A stretch of DNA of 64,000 nt. Source: Megascapheus bottae (Eukaryota > Chordata > Mammalia > Rodentia > Geomyidae). The notes beneath the pieces were generated by a model. The model was given only the letters and a program-made list of their open reading frames with translations. It ran no database searches and had not been told where the DNA came from. Below are positions 32,471 to 44,157 of this stretch, piece by piece (the first letter of the stretch is position 1; each line of letters begins with the position of its first letter). A program made the translations under genes and the position numbers. The stretch spans positions 5,159,001-5,223,000 of the forward strand of contig JANJXV010000037.1 of assembly GCA_024803745.1 (NCBI GenBank), written 5' to 3'.

Positions 32471-33028
32471 CCCCCCCCAAAAGTCATGTTGATAATTTTA
32501 GTGATGTCCACATTTTTGATTTCTTGTCCTACTGTACTTTTCAAAGTTTGGACTGGAAGTACTAAACAGCTTGCTTCTGATAAGAGGATATGGCCAGTCA
32601 GGTGTGATATCTGCTTGATAGTAGGTTATAAAAGACAATGATTCTCTGGCTTGTTCACTAGATGAAGCCAGAATCTCTAATATCTAATATCCAAGGGTCC
32701 ACAGGACGAGAAGAGAAACTAGCCTATATCCAATAGTCAATAGGGAAATGGAGGCTTTATGTAAGGGACCTGCCAGGAGCTAAGTTCTGCCAGTGCCCAC
32801 AGAGTGGGCTTGACCAGGGATCCTTCTCCTGTGCAGTTTCAGATGACTGCAGTCTTGCCTGCCATCAGTCTTGCAGCTGGAAGAGAATTGCAATCAGAGG
32901 CACTCAGCTAACCAAGCCCACATCTCCGCCCTGACTAGTCAGAAACTCTGAATAATAATAAGTTCCAAGAAAGGAAGTTCTAAGACAATTTGTTACACGG
33001 ACATAGAAATGAACATAAGCTAAGACTG
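32471..33028. other. Unassigned stretch
   Basis: No named repeat or exon found. Confidence 0.35.
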
Positions 33029-33144
33029 TTTCCTTCCTTCCTTCCTTCCTTCCTTCCTTCCTTTCTTCCCCTACCTCCTTCTCTTTCTCCTTCCCCTTCC
33101 TCCCCCCCCCCCCCGCCCATTCCCCCTCTTCTCTCTCTCTCTGT
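33029..33144 (+). repeat. (CCTT)n polypyrimidine tract with C-run
   Basis: About 8 CCTT units, mixed C/T, a C12-plus run near 33103-33115 and CT units, all on the tail side of the next antisense SINE. Confidence 0.9.
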
Positions 33145-33366
33145 GGGTCATGGGGCATAAACTCAGCCTGGGCACTGTCCCTGAGCTCTTCAGTTCAAGG
33201 CTACCACCCTACCCTTGAGACACAGCCCCACTTCTGTTTTTCTAGTGATTAATTGGAGGTAAGAGACTCATGGACTTTAGTGCCTGGGCTGGTTTTGAAC
33301 CTGATCCTCAGATCTCAGCCTCCTATATAGCTAGGATTACAGGCATGAGCCACAGTGCCCTGACTA
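33145..33366 (-). mobile_element. 7SL/B1-Geo SINE
   Basis: 'gggtcatggggcataaactc', 'ggctaccaccctacccttga', ending 'catgagccacagtgccctg'. Confidence 0.88.
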
Positions 33367-34482
33367 AGACTGTTTTCTTTCTAATTTCTTATTGACTGAG
33401 CTGTTTAGATTCAAAGATTATTTTATTTGTTTATTTGGTTTTTTATTTTTTGCAGAGAGAAAAATTCATAGTAATTGTTTTTATTTGTTTGTTTAATACT
33501 CAATTTATTAAGCTCCTGAATCTGATACCAAAAATTGATTTTTATTGGGCATTTAAACATCCATTACAAATTCATTAAGTAAATTTTAACTAACTGTAAT
33601 TATGCATTTAAAATGGGTAATCACTTTTAAACACTTCAACACTTTAATTGCCATTTGTATAAAAACAGACACCTATTCCTATAATTTCACTTAAATCTAC
33701 TTTAGGATCCCAGTGTCATGGGATTGATGATTTTTCTTATTTCTGTGCTTGTTTTTCTATTTTTGATATACTCCTGGAGTTTCAATATTAGTATTGTTGT
33801 TGTTATTCTCTTATCATTTTAGTTTCTATGGTCACAGAATTCTTACCAGATCCAAAGTAGAGATTATGTTATCAGAGCAGCTTCAAGTACTGGATTTGGT
33901 ATATCTACTGATTCTTTGTCAGGCTTGCTTGCTTTTCCCAAGGTGATTCCAACCCAAACAACCTTTCATACTAAGTTTGTCTATAGTTCAATGATTTCTG
34001 TCATGTTATTGAGACTAGTCTGAGCCTTATTTTATGTCTAAGGTTTAATTTTGCAATCTAATGAATTAGGTGATAAGTTGGCTATTGTTCTATAGCCTGA
34101 TTATTCCAGTATAATCAAACATTGATTTGGTCTCTAAGGGCTGAAAGCTAACATGGTTCTCATTAGCATGAGATTTCATGTCCTAAGAAGATGAAGGACT
34201 GAGTCTGAGTACTTAACATTCCCTTGCAGGTCATCTGGCAACTCATGAGTCTGAAGATATTTTTTTTCTGGCTGGCTATTGAATTCCCACTGAAACTGAA
34301 CAGGTCTTCTTAGTCTGCTTACTCTTTATGGAACTTTGCAACATACAATTTCTTTTCTTCTCCATAAATGGGTAGAAAAAGGAGACGATTATGTCCTTAG
34401 GCATACAAAATCAATAGAAGAAATACCAAGGTCTTCTAATTATTAAAAATCAATAAAGAGAATAATCATCTTTTATTTTCAT
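33367..34482. other. 1.1 kb AT-rich stretch without SINEs
   Basis: No repeats of the main families and no exon. Could be old unique DNA or decayed L1; not resolved. Confidence 0.35.
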
Positions 34483-34483
34483 T

Positions 34484-34717
34484 TTGCTGGACCTGGAGCT
34501 TGAACTTTGGAAGTGGGAGCTGTCCTTGAGTTTGTTTCATTTAATGTGGGCATACTACCACTTGAGCCACTGTGCCACTTCTGGCTTTTTTGAGTAGTTT
34601 CTTGGAAATAAGAATCTCATGGAGTTTCCTGTTCTGGCTGGCTTCGAACTGTGATCCTCAGATCTCAGCCTCCCGAGTAACTAAGATTACAGGTGTGAGC
34701 CACCAGCTCCAGGCCCA
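34484..34717 (-). mobile_element. 7SL/B1-Geo SINE
   Basis: 'gacctggagcttgaactttg', 'taccacttgagccactgtgc', ending 'gtgagccaccagctccaggc'. Confidence 0.88.
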
Positions 34718-34782
34718 TAGTCACCATTTAAAAATCATAATGACCAACCATTGGAACAGTCTTCATAAAATGTTTTCTGCCT

Positions 34783-35022
34783 TGGCGCAGGGCTCATGCC
34801 TCTAATTCTAGCTACTCATAAGGTTGAGATTCAAATCAGCATGGGCAGAAAAAGTCTGTAAGATTTTTATCTCACTATTTAGAAAATAAAGCTGGATATT
34901 GTGGTGTGGTTCATGTGGTAATACAGCCTTGAGTCATAAGTTAAGGGACAGTACCTAGGCTCTGAGTTCAAGCTCTAAACTGAACTCTCTCTCTCCCTCC
35001 CTCTCTCTCTCTCTCTCTCTTT
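34783..35022 (+). mobile_element. 7SL/B1-Geo SINE with (CT)n tail
   Basis: 'gccttggcgcagggctcatg', 'ctctgagttcaagctctaaa', then CT repeats 34986-35022. Confidence 0.8.
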
Positions 35023-36330
35023 CTTGAGTCATTATGAATTCATAGACATCCACAAGACTCATTCTGTTCCTATAAGCGATGATGATGATGATAATGATGT
35101 TCATAATGATGGTGGGAGTGACAATAATATATAATAAAAGAAGTTATCGTTATAAGAGTAAACATATACAGAATAGAATGACTTTGGAATGAGATTCATG
35201 AAAGGGACTGGGGGTAGGGAAAAGTCATCCTGCTTTACCTAGGAAGGCATTTAGTTTGTCTTAGCTCTGTTTTCTTTGCTTTAGGTTTACAGTACAGATT
35301 TTTACTAAAAAACACAGCCACCCTATAGTCAGTGTAGGGCATGGGTTTCTGTTATCCTCTTCACTATTTACTAACTGGAAATCCTTGCAAACACTCTGGC
35401 ATCTGGACAACAGTATGATAGTGGAGAAAACATTTCTCCGTGCTCCTTTTTCCTTCCAAATCATGGAATCAGCTGTCCTCTGAGGGACTGTCTTTCCCTT
35501 CAGTATGAAGTAGTGTTCAGGCTGGGGGTGGGGGGCAGGCTGTGGGAATGCATGAGACTGTGCAGTGGGCCAGGGGGCTGGAGCTGCTGCTGCGGGGTCA
35601 CTTAGAGCTGAAAAGGACTTTTAAAGGTCATCTTTTCATACTAATAGTTCCAATATAACTATCTAGGTCACTATTTCATACTTTTCTTTGGTTATATAAG
35701 GTTTCATCAACTTATAAACTTCTTTTCTTAACTGAAAATCTCCACTAATGGTGGAGCCAAGGGATTTTTAAAAATTTTTAATTTTTTTGCTTTGCTTTGC
35801 CAACTAATCCCCAGTTTCTATCACTCAGCTTATTCATCATTTTTGCCATTCCCCATTCCCCCTACAGATACATTTATAATGTTCACTTTCTCAATTATTG
35901 CTATCTTAAGATTTTAGCTTCAGCAGTAGTACTCATGGAATCGTTGGGTTTAATGAGCTGGTATGATTTTCCTACAGATGTTAAAAGGGATATTTAGGTG
36001 TTCAAATTTAAAAAGATAGGAAATGTTGTTTTTTATTCATGGCCATTTACTAGGTTTAGCACCTTTTGTAGGAGAGACCAAAGCAGGAAGCTAGGGCTGA
36101 AATACCAGACTCGGGACTGATGAAAACTGTATTGAGGGAGTGACTTAGGTACTGGATAGCTGTGGATTTTCTTTATATAAGTGGACCCCAGGCTTAGACT
36201 GGCATGAATACCAGCAGAGCATTGTATCAGGATATTCTCATTTACCTCATAGGCAAAGGCAGCTCAGATATTGTTTTTCCCCAAGGTGACAGAGGCTAAA
36301 AGAACTGAGAGGAAAGAGAAGGAGTCATTG
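35023..36330. other. 1.3 kb without recognised element
   Basis: Short GATGAT run at 35078-35100 and a G-rich stretch 35521-35580. No exon. Confidence 0.35.
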
Positions 36331-36334
36331 CACT

Positions 36335-36450
36335 AAGTTCAGCTCACACTGGTGGTATAGTTCCAGTGGTATAGTATGCCATCTCGGAGCAAAAAGCCAA
36401 GAAAGAGTGTAGATGACCCCAGTTCAAGTGTTGGTACAACCATGAAAGCA
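36335..36450 (+). mobile_element. Decayed Geo-type SINE piece
   Basis: 'ggtggtatagttccagtgg', 'atctcggagcaaaaagcc' and 'ccccagttcaagtgttggta' keep the Geo order. Confidence 0.6.
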
Positions 36451-37325
36451 AAATAAAACAAAACCAACCAACCAAAGAGAAAACATGTAATTATTCAGAC
36501 AGAGGCCAGAAACATTAAGCTAATCTATATTCCTGTAAGTAAAACAGTCAAAGTAAATGACTACCAAAAATACACATGTGTCCATGTAGAAAGTCCAAGT
36601 ATGTGAAAAACAAGCTTCAGGAAATTCTACTACAGGGTCAAGTGTGATAGTAATACAGTGTAGTTGGCCTTGTCAAATACTGCTTGCATACCTCTTCTGC
36701 CTAAGCTCTGTTTGAAGAAGCTCATTAGTTGTATTTGGAAGAAGAGATTTGGTGTGGAGAAATGTTCAACTCAGAGTAAGTCATGTGAATGTTGCAATGT
36801 GGGTGTCATCTGGGTCATTTTTCAGACAGGTGTTGTTGTGATGGACTTACCGGGAGTCACGTGCTTGATGCTGAGCACTAAATTCTCTTGGTGACCAGGG
36901 AGGTGAATCTGCGCTTCATCTGAGCCTAGATCTTAGGTGTATCCAGAAGCCGGGGAAGGTAGCAGTGTCACCAAATCACATAGGTGAGAATGCAAGTAGA
37001 GTATTTTCTCCAGGAAGACTTGGATACTGATTCCAGAAGAATATGTATGGATTCTGAGCCTTTGTAGATCTTTTCTTTCAAGTCTATGTTTGAAGTTTTT
37101 TCTTCATGAGACCTTCTCTGGGTACCCAGGACTTTAATTCTCTCAGTATTTCCTTCATTTTTTGAATTCCAGGCTACATATGCAATTCGTATTTTTGTGT
37201 GTTGAATTGTTTTGCACCTGTTTCTCTCACTAGGTAGATGTCTTAGACCTATTGTGTTCATTATGTTTCTTCATGCCTAGTGTGTTGTTTATTTAGTGAA
37301 GAAAACAATGACAAGAACTATGTGG
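36451..37325. other. Unassigned, possible old L1 on minus strand near 37.0-37.3 kb
   Basis: Bases 37100-37265 ('ttccttcattttttgaattc', 'ctctcactaggtagatgtc') hint at an antisense L1 internal region; the 97-codon minus frame at 36968-37261 gives no clear family match. Confidence 0.3.
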
Positions 37326-37331
37326 ATATAT

Positions 37332-37512
37332 TTTTTTTGCCAGTCTGGGGGCTTGAACTCAGGGCCTGAGCTTTCACAAAGCTAGTGCTCTATCACTTAA
37401 GCCACAATACCATTTCTGGCTTTTTCTGTGTATGTGGCACCAAGGAATTGAAACGATGGCTTCGTGCATGCTAGGCAAGCATTTTACTACTAGGCTCCAC
37501 TCCTGGCCCAAT
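37332..37512 (-). mobile_element. IDL-Geo SINE
   Basis: 'gccagtctgggggcttgaac', 'gctagtgctctatcactta', 'catgctaggcaagcatttta'. Confidence 0.88.
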
Positions 37513-37529
37513 ATTTACTAATTTTCTTT

Positions 37530-37730
37530 CTTTCTTTTTTTTTTTGCCAGTCCTGGGCTTGAGCTCAGAGCCTGAGCACTTTCCTTGGACTTCTCAAGGC
37601 TAGAGCTCTACCACTTGAGCCTCAGCACCACTTCTGGCTTTTTTCTATATATGTGGACCAAGGAATCAAACCCGGGTCTTTGTGCATGCTAGGCAAGCAC
37701 TCTACCACTAGGACAAACTCCCGGCCCCTC
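37530..37730 (-). mobile_element. IDL-Geo SINE, tandem with the previous
   Basis: Own T-run, 'gccagtcctgggcttgagct', 'aggaatcaaacccgggtctt', 'ctctaccactaggacaaact'. Confidence 0.9.
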
Positions 37731-37784
37731 TTTTTTCTTTTTTAATATTTAATGATTCTAAGAAAAGGATATGGAACATGTGAT

Positions 37785-37905
37785 GATATGTTAGTTTCTC
37801 ATTGCCATGACAAATATCTGAAATAAATTGTATGTTTCTCTCTCTCTATATATATACTAGGCATGTATATGTATATATATATATACACATATATATTAGA
37901 GAGAG
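37785..37905 (-). mobile_element. MaLR-type LTR, segment 1
   Basis: 'gttagtttctcattgccatg' and 'acaaatatctgaaataaatt' are the antisense 3' end of a MaLR LTR, running into a TA/CT microsatellite (37836-37905). Continues at 38100 and 39301. Confidence 0.6.
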
Positions 37906-38098
37906 ATAGAGAGTTTGATCTCAGTTCGTTTTGCTTGCTAGACAAGTGCTCCACCGCTTCAACCACATTCCTAACCCTTTTTGATTTTGGTTTTCAGATA
38001 GGGCCACAAGTTCTTATTTTTCCTTGGGCTACCATTTTTTGGTTTTTGTCTCGCAAGTAGCTAGGACAATAGGAAAGTCCTACCATGTCCAGCTCCTG
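37906..38098 (-). mobile_element. Old SINE inside the MaLR LTR
   Basis: 'gcttgctagacaagtgctcc' (ID-like) then 'gtagctaggacaataggaaa' and 'catgtccagctcc' (B1-like) in antisense. This is ID plus B1, without Geo. Confidence 0.55.
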
Positions 38099-38099
38099 A

Positions 38100-38242
38100 G
38101 AGAAACCATTTATAGCAAGAGGTCAATTTTGTGATCGTAGTTTCAGAGGTTTATGTATATGGCCAGGAGACCCTACCACTTTTAGGCTTGTGGCAAGGTA
38201 GAAACATGAGGAAGAAAGACCATGGCTGAGGACAAACTCTTT
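38100..38242 (-). mobile_element. MaLR-type LTR, segment 2
   Basis: 'gatcgtagtttcagaggttt' and 'gaagaaagaccatggctgag' continue the LTR up to the L1 insertion site. Confidence 0.55.
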
Positions 38243-39287
38243 TTTTTTTTTTTGTTGTTAGTTTAAATTTCTTTCATATATTTTTTATTGTAATTTAATA
38301 GAAGGGTTACATTATATTCACCAGATAAAAGGTGCATTACTTCACACACATAGATACCCTTTCTCATGTCTTGGTCCCCCATTTCCCTCCCCCACCCCTG
38401 CCCCTCATAGTACGTAGTACATTAAGGACAGCAATCACTCATTATATGACTTTTGTTTCTATATCCTGGAGGTCCTTTCATTTAGTGTCATACTATATGG
38501 CCTTATGTATCTAGGTTTTTGTTCTATTGTAAATCTCTGCTGATTATGACAAATGAGGGAAACCATTGAGCCTATGTTCCTTTGAATCTGGCTTACTTCA
38601 CTTAATATGATTTTTTCTAAGTCTTTCCATTTCCTTACAAATGGGGCGATGTCATTCTTTCTGACAGCAGCATAGAATTCCATTGTGTACAAATACCACA
38701 ACTTGTTGATCCACTCATCAACTGAGGGACATCTTTGCTATGGTAAATAGTGCTGCAATGAACATCGTTGTGCTAGTGGATTTAGTATGTCCTCGTTTCT
38801 GGATGATTGGGTAAATGCCAAGTAGTGTATTGGCTGGGTCATAGGGGAGCTCTATGTTTAGTCTTTTGAGGAAATGCCATACTGATTTCCATAGTGGTTG
38901 AATGAGTTTGTACTCCCACCAACAGTGCAGTAGTGATCCCTCCTGGCCACATCCCCTCCAGCATCTGTTGTTATTAGATTTCTTGATCCTGGCCATTCTA
39001 ACTGGAATAAGGTGAAATCTTAGAGTTGTTTTGATTTACATTTCTTTTATGGCCTGAGATGTCAAGCATTTCTTCACGTGTCCGTAGGCCATTCTTATTT
39101 CTTCTTCAGAGAAGTCTCTCTTTAAGTCTTTGGCTATGTTTTAATGGTTGTTTCTTTGGGGATTAGTTTTAGAGTGATTCAATTTTTTGAGCTGTTGATA
39201 TATTTTAGATATGAGTCCTTTGTCTTTTGTATGGTTAGTTAAGATCTTCTCCCACTAGGTAGGATTTCTAGTTGATTTGCTAGCTAT
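38243..39287 (-). mobile_element. 5'-truncated L1, about 1.05 kb, with 14-bp TSD
   Basis: In L1 sense, the end of ORF2 (reverse transcriptase protein C terminus), the 3' UTR and an A tail. Minus-strand frames at 38718-38996 (RCWRGCGQEGSLLHCWWEYK) and 38459-38701 (YTMEFYAAVRKNDIAPFVRK) are typical L1 ORF2 C-terminal sequence, split by a break near 38.71 kb. AGGACAAACTCTTT repeats at 38229-38242 and 39288-39301. It sits inside a MaLR LTR. Confidence 0.93.
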
Positions 39288-39301
39288 AGGACAAACTCTT
39301 T

Positions 39302-39450
39302 GATTCATGGCAGAAGGAGTCAAAAAGGACTAAAAGGGAGAGGCAATGGCATGATCCATTGACTCACTTCCTGCAGCTAGACCCCACCCTCCACAATTGA
39401 ATCACCTCCCAAAGACTATCCAAGTTCTTAATCCATCAGTGTATTAAACC
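39302..39450 (-). mobile_element. MaLR-type LTR, segment 3
   Basis: 'gattcatggcagaaggagtc', 'tgaatcacctcccaaagac' and 'ttaatccatcagtgtattaa' finish the LTR. Confidence 0.6.
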
Positions 39451-40165
39451 ATCAGTAAGTTCAAAATGCTTATGGTCTGATTGTCTCTGGAATCATTCTT
39501 GTACACACATCTTGAAGTGCTTGACAAATCTCCTAGATGTGTCTCAATCTAATCATGTTGGCAATAAATGTTCACTATAATAGATGGCTAGTTTTATGTG
39601 TCAAATGGACTGAGTTAATGAATATCCATAAAACTGGTGAAATACCACTTCCTGGTGTATCTTCAAGGGTGTTCCTAGAAGAAGTCAATATTTGAATCAG
39701 TGGACTAAATAAAGATCTTTTTTTTGTCTCTTTTGTGAAAACATCACACGATCTGTTGACATTTTAGAAAAAACAAAAAGGAAAAGGAAGGTGAACGCAC
39801 ACTTCTCTAGTGCTAGGACATCCTTTCATTATCAGAGCTCAATGCCCCCCCACACCTTAGTATTAGGATTCTCCAAAAAAGGAGCTAATAGAAACAGTGG
39901 ATTTATTATGGGGAATTCATGTGCTTTCTAAAGTTGAGAAGCACCAAGATCTGCCATCTACAGACATTTAAAAAGAAAAGAAAAGAAAAAAGAAAAGCTA
40001 GTGGTATAACTCAGTCAGAGTCAAAGGCTTGGAACCAGTGAAGATGATTTCACAGCTCACAGTCCCCAGGTCAAGTGCATGAGACACAGGAAATGAGTAC
40101 CCAATGAGATATGGTGCAAGAATCAGACCCAGAGACCTGGAGCTGTGATATTCAATATTTCAATC
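39451..40165. other. Unassigned stretch
   Basis: No exon. Short AAAAG repeats at 39971-39995. Confidence 0.35.
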
Positions 40166-40169
40166 AGTG

Positions 40170-40410
40170 GAAGCCAGGTGCCGGTGATTCATGCCTGTAA
40201 TCCTTGCTGCTCAGGAGGCTGAGACATGAGGACCATTGTTGGGAGCTAGTCCAGGCAGAAAAGTCACTGGGAGACTCTTATCTCCAATTAACCATTCAAA
40301 ACTGGAAGTAGTGCTGTGACTCAAGTGGCAGAGCCCTAGCCTTGATCATGAAGAAGCTCAAGGGCAGGGCCCAGGCCCTGAGTTTAAGGTCTACAACTGA
40401 CAAAAAAAAG
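40170..40410 (+). mobile_element. 7SL/B1-Geo SINE
   Basis: 'agccaggtgccggtgattca', 'ggagactcttatctccaatt', 'tgagtttaaggtctacaact' and an A tail. Confidence 0.88.
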
Positions 40411-40815
40411 TAATCAAATAATAAAAAAAGCTTCCCTTTCATTTTGTTATTACGATTATCTGTGGTACTATTAAAACTGCCCTTCAGTAATGTCTGGCCT
40501 TCAGTCTGGTATGAGATCTGTCTTTCAAAATTGATCTTCCAAGACAGGAATATAATCTTAAATAGATGCTTTTAAAATGCATGTCATTAATTGCCACTGT
40601 TATTATAAAGAAAAGTTCCCCTTTGTTCTTATAGTGTGAGGCCGGTGGCCTTAAAGGATGAAATGTTACCAAACTAAGTGCATAAAATTATCGTATTTCT
40701 AAACAGTGAAGGTGAAAACAAGGAGTCAAAAAAAAAAAAGAAATATGAACAACAACTTATCTATCAAATCAGCTGGGCTGATTTGTAGAGAACAGGAAGA
40801 CAGAGTGGTCCAAGG
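40411..40815. other. Unassigned stretch
   Basis: No named repeat or exon in about 400 bases. Confidence 0.35.
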
Positions 40816-40817
40816 TT

Positions 40818-41073
40818 TTTTTTGTTTCCTTTTTTCCTCCCTCCCTTCCTTCTTTCCTTGCAGGTACTAGGACTTGAACTCATGGCCTGGTCACTGTCCC
40901 TTTGTTTTTTTCCCCTCAAGGTTGGCACTCGTACCTCTTCTTGCTTATTGCTGTTTAATTGCAGACAAGAGTCTCATGGGTTTTCCTGCCTGGATAGCTT
41001 TGAACCATGATCCTTAAATCTCCATCTCCTGAATAGATAGGATTATAAGTAGAGCCATTGGTGCCTAGCTCTT
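40818..41073 (-). mobile_element. 7SL/B1-Geo SINE
   Basis: T/C-rich tail (40818-40860), 'aggacttgaactcatggcct', 'gatccttaaatctccatctc', ending 'agccattggtgcctagct'. Confidence 0.82.
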
Positions 41074-41327
41074 TTCTTTCTTTTAGCATATAAACTCACA
41101 AGTATGGAATTTTTTTCTCCTTTATCATATTAAGTAGGACTCTGAGTTCAAAGTGATAGAAAATTCAAAGGAAGATGAGCACTAAAAGAGATTTACTAGT
41201 GGGATCCTGCTGGAGTTCAGAGAATCTAAGAAGTGGTTATGAGACACAGGGTAGCATGCAAATCAGAGGCTGGAACCAGAGACCCAGTACCACAAGAATC
41301 TCTCTTCATCTTCATCTCTGCCTGATT

Positions 41328-41436
41328 ATATCCAGTGTTATGGGTTAAATTGAATTATCCAAAAAGATGGTGACATCCCAACCCCCAGTAACTATTAATG
41401 TGATTTCTTTGGGAAAGAATGTTGAACCTAACTAAG
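41328..41436 (+). mobile_element. MaLR-type (MLT1-like) LTR, 5' part
   Basis: 'gttatgggttaaattgaatt', 'atcccaacccccagtaacta' and 'aatgtgatttctttgggaaa' match the start of a MaLR LTR. The 3' part is probably at 42125-42395. Confidence 0.55.
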
Positions 41437-41439
41437 AGG

Positions 41440-41617
41440 AAGGGAGTTTGGCCTAGTGGTAGAGTGCTTGCCTAGCATACATGAAGACCCAGGTTCAATT
41501 CCTTGGTATCACATACCAAGGAAGAGGTTCTGCGACTCAAGTGGTAGAGCCCAAGTGACAAAGCCCAAGGACAGTACTCAGGCCCTGAGTTCAAGCTGAA
41601 GAACTGGCACACAAAAA
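41440..41617 (+). mobile_element. IDL-Geo SINE
   Basis: 'gaagggagtttggcctagtg' to 'gagttcaagctgaagaactg'. It has lost part of the linker between monomers. Confidence 0.85.
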
Positions 41618-42120
41618 AGAGGATGTATTGGTTTTTAGGTTTGTCATAACAACCTATCATGGGGTCTGATGACTGAAAAATAGAAAAGTACTTCCTCACC
41701 TTGCTGGAGGATATAAATCTGAGCTGAAGGTGTTAGCTGAGCTGGCTTCTCTTTGTCTTGTAGATAGATGACCATCTACTTCCTTTGTCTTCAAAAAAAA
41801 GTATTTTCTCCCTATGTATCTGTTTCTTTGCTTATCTCTGCTAAAAAATGGGTCATATTGGATTGGGGCACACCTCATAATCCCATTTTATTTTAATATT
41901 ATTCAGAGTCCTTGTTTTAAGTACAGTGACATCAGCTTTGGTTGTTGCTCAGGGAAGTATGTGAAGTCAACTTCCAGAACCCAAACCAAGTAAATACCCA
42001 GAATTCTATCCTGAGGCTACAGGGAAGTTTGGACTCTAGAGTGACACAGTTTGGCCCATAAATGTTGAAATCATTTGGGTAGATTTTAACCAGAGACAAC
42101 TGACTTCCTTATTAAAATTC
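41618..42120. other. Unassigned stretch between MaLR pieces
   Basis: No named repeat or exon found. Confidence 0.35.
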
Positions 42121-42124
42121 AGCC

Positions 42125-42395
42125 ACAAAAACCAGATGTATAGGAAGAAGCTGGTGTGAAGACACTGTTATATTTCCATCTAGAGCTAATGAATACCTGA
42201 GGCTGTTTACTAGAAGCTGGGAGACAGGGCATAGGACAGTCTCCTTTATGGATCTCAGAAGGAGCTCATCCCCTTGACAACACCTCACTTCTAACTTCTG
42301 AACTTTAGAGCTATGAGGCAATTCATTGCCCTTGTGTAAGTCACCTGGTTTGAGACAATTGATTACAGCAACCCCAGAAAATGAATGCAGCTGGA
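42125..42395 (+). mobile_element. MaLR-type (MLT1-like) LTR, 3' part
   Basis: 'gaagaagctggtgtgaagac' fits the mid-LTR. The later part is less clear. Orientation agrees with the 41328 piece. Confidence 0.35.
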
Positions 42396-42730
42396 TTTCA
42401 TTCCTTCTACAGACAGGCAAGCTTTCCCTAGGTGTAGTCAGTGAGACCCTAGCCTCCCTTTTACTCTTGGTATATCAGGCCATCTCTACCTAGACATCTT
42501 TGCTCAGAGGTATCAGAGACTCAGAATCTCTGCTGTTTCCACTTCTGGTTCCTGTAGTTTCAGCTACTATATCTTGCATCTGCATTATAACAGCCTCCTT
42601 TCTGGTCTCCTTCTTCCCTTGTCTATCATCAACAAGATATGACCAGAGAATACACCATCAGCATTCACAATTGCCTCCTTAGTGGGGACTTTGGGAATAG
42701 TAAGAGATCAGATATGAACAAGGTAGGGAC
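42396..42730. other. Unassigned stretch
   Basis: No named repeat or exon found. Confidence 0.35.
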
Positions 42731-42732
42731 AC

Positions 42733-42938
42733 ACTGGAAATGTGGCTTAGTGTGGAGTGCTTGCCTAGCATGCATGAAGCCCTGGGTTCAATTCCTCAGT
42801 ACTACATACACAGAATAGGCTGGAATTGGTGCTATGGCTCAAGTGGTAGAGCTCTAGCCTTGAGCACAAAGAGGTTTAGGGACAGTCCTAGCTGTGAGTT
42901 CAAGCCCCAGAACCCACCAGTCCATCGTGTAAGAAATG
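42733..42938 (+). mobile_element. IDL-Geo SINE
   Basis: 'gaaatgtggcttagtgtgga' to 'gagttcaagccccagaaccc'; the linker reads 'gaataggctggaattggtgc'. Confidence 0.88.
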
Positions 42939-42949
42939 TCCCATATCTT

Positions 42950-42951
<2 letters not shown>

Positions 42952-42989
<38 letters not shown>
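42952..42989 (+). repeat. (GTT)n microsatellite
   Basis: About 12 GTT units, the (AAC)n tail of the following antisense SINE. On the minus strand it would read as polyGln, but it is not coding. Confidence 0.95.
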
Positions 42990-43200
42990 GGGACTTGAAT
43001 TCTGGGCTTGGGCTCGGTCCCTGAGCTCGTCATCAAAAGGCTACCGCCCTACCCCTTAATCCACAGTGCCACTTCCAGTTTTCTGGTAGTTAATTGAAGA
43101 GTCTCAGACTTGCTGGCTTTGAACCTGATCCTGTGATCCTCAGATCTTTGCCTCCAGCATAGCTAGGATTATGGGTGTGAGCCACCCCCCGGCCCTGCCA
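42990..43200 (-). mobile_element. 7SL/B1-Geo SINE with imperfect TSD
   Basis: 'gggacttgaattctgggctt' to 'gtgagccaccccccggccc'. TCCCATATCTTTT at 42939-42951 and TCCCCGTATCTTTT at 43201-43214 look like a diverged target-site duplication. Confidence 0.87.
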
Positions 43201-43369
43201 TCCCCGTATCTTTTCTGTGTGTCATTCAGAAAACAAACAGGATGAAGAGTCATCAAACAAACTTTATAATCTAGTTCCCCATTATCACATTCCAATTCTG
43301 TGGCTGTGAACTAATCACTGAATATTAGATAAAATTATAAAATTGAAAAAAATATAGTTCTTACAAATT

Positions 43370-43440
43370 AGCCTGTTGGTATTTATCTAGAATCTTAGCA
43401 CTTTGAAGGCCGAGGCGGGAAGGTCAACTGCCTTGGCTTA
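43370..43440 (+). mobile_element. B1-type 7SL fragment
   Basis: 'gaatcttagcactttgaagg' and 'ccgaggcgggaaggtc' are the B1 core. No second monomer. Confidence 0.6.
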
Positions 43441-43779
43441 AAGTTCTCCAGGACCTTCAAGTTCACTAAAAGCTGTCATCTTGGATTCTAGAAATCAGTG
43501 ACAGGACTACTAATTAAACGTCCTGTGACAGTCTTTGGTGACAAAGACTTCTTTGTAGTGCTAAGGCCCAGTCTGAACAACTCTGAGATAACAATTAACC
43601 AGATCATGTCTTGGACTAGGACTGCCCAAGTATTCCCTTATTTAAACCTGAAGCTTCTGTCTGAGCAGAAGTGCTTTCTTGACCTCTTTCTGCTCTGCTG
43701 CTGTATTAATAAATCTTTTTCTCTGCTCTTCAATATCACTTGTTTCTTTAACTGGCATATGGAGCATGTATCTCTTTTT

Positions 43780-43910
43780 CCAGGACAGTGTTCTATCATC
43801 TGAGCCATAGCACCACTTCTGGTTTTTTCTGTACATATGGTACCAAGTACTCAAACCCCGGCTTTGTGTGTACTAGGCAAGCCCTCTACCACTAGGCTAC
43901 ACTCCCTCCC
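43780..43910 (-). mobile_element. IDL-Geo SINE, truncated in Geo
   Basis: 'gccatagcaccacttctgg' joined to the ID-like monomer 'ggcaagccctctaccactag'. Confidence 0.83.
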
Positions 43911-44157
43911 TCTTATTATTTTTTTCATAACTTTATTTTTCTCCTTAGCACCCATTCTTATCATACTGGGTATTTCCATATTTATTTGTTAGGCAGGCAT
44001 TGAACTTGGATTGACCGTCAGATAATTAGATGAACTGTTTGCCATCTTGGCGTGAGGTATTTCTCCTCTGAATGACTGAAGCTTTTTAATTTCCTTTGAG
44101 TCTATTATTAATTAATCTATTACCCTTTTTCAGTGTCTTGTCTTTTTCCTAAAGCGT

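Noticed and set aside
38459..38996. Two minus-strand frames with protein-like sequence
   Set aside because: They are the C-terminal end of L1 ORF2 within a truncated L1, not a host gene.
42854..43036. Minus-strand polyglutamine frame
   Set aside because: It is the (AAC)n tail between two SINEs.
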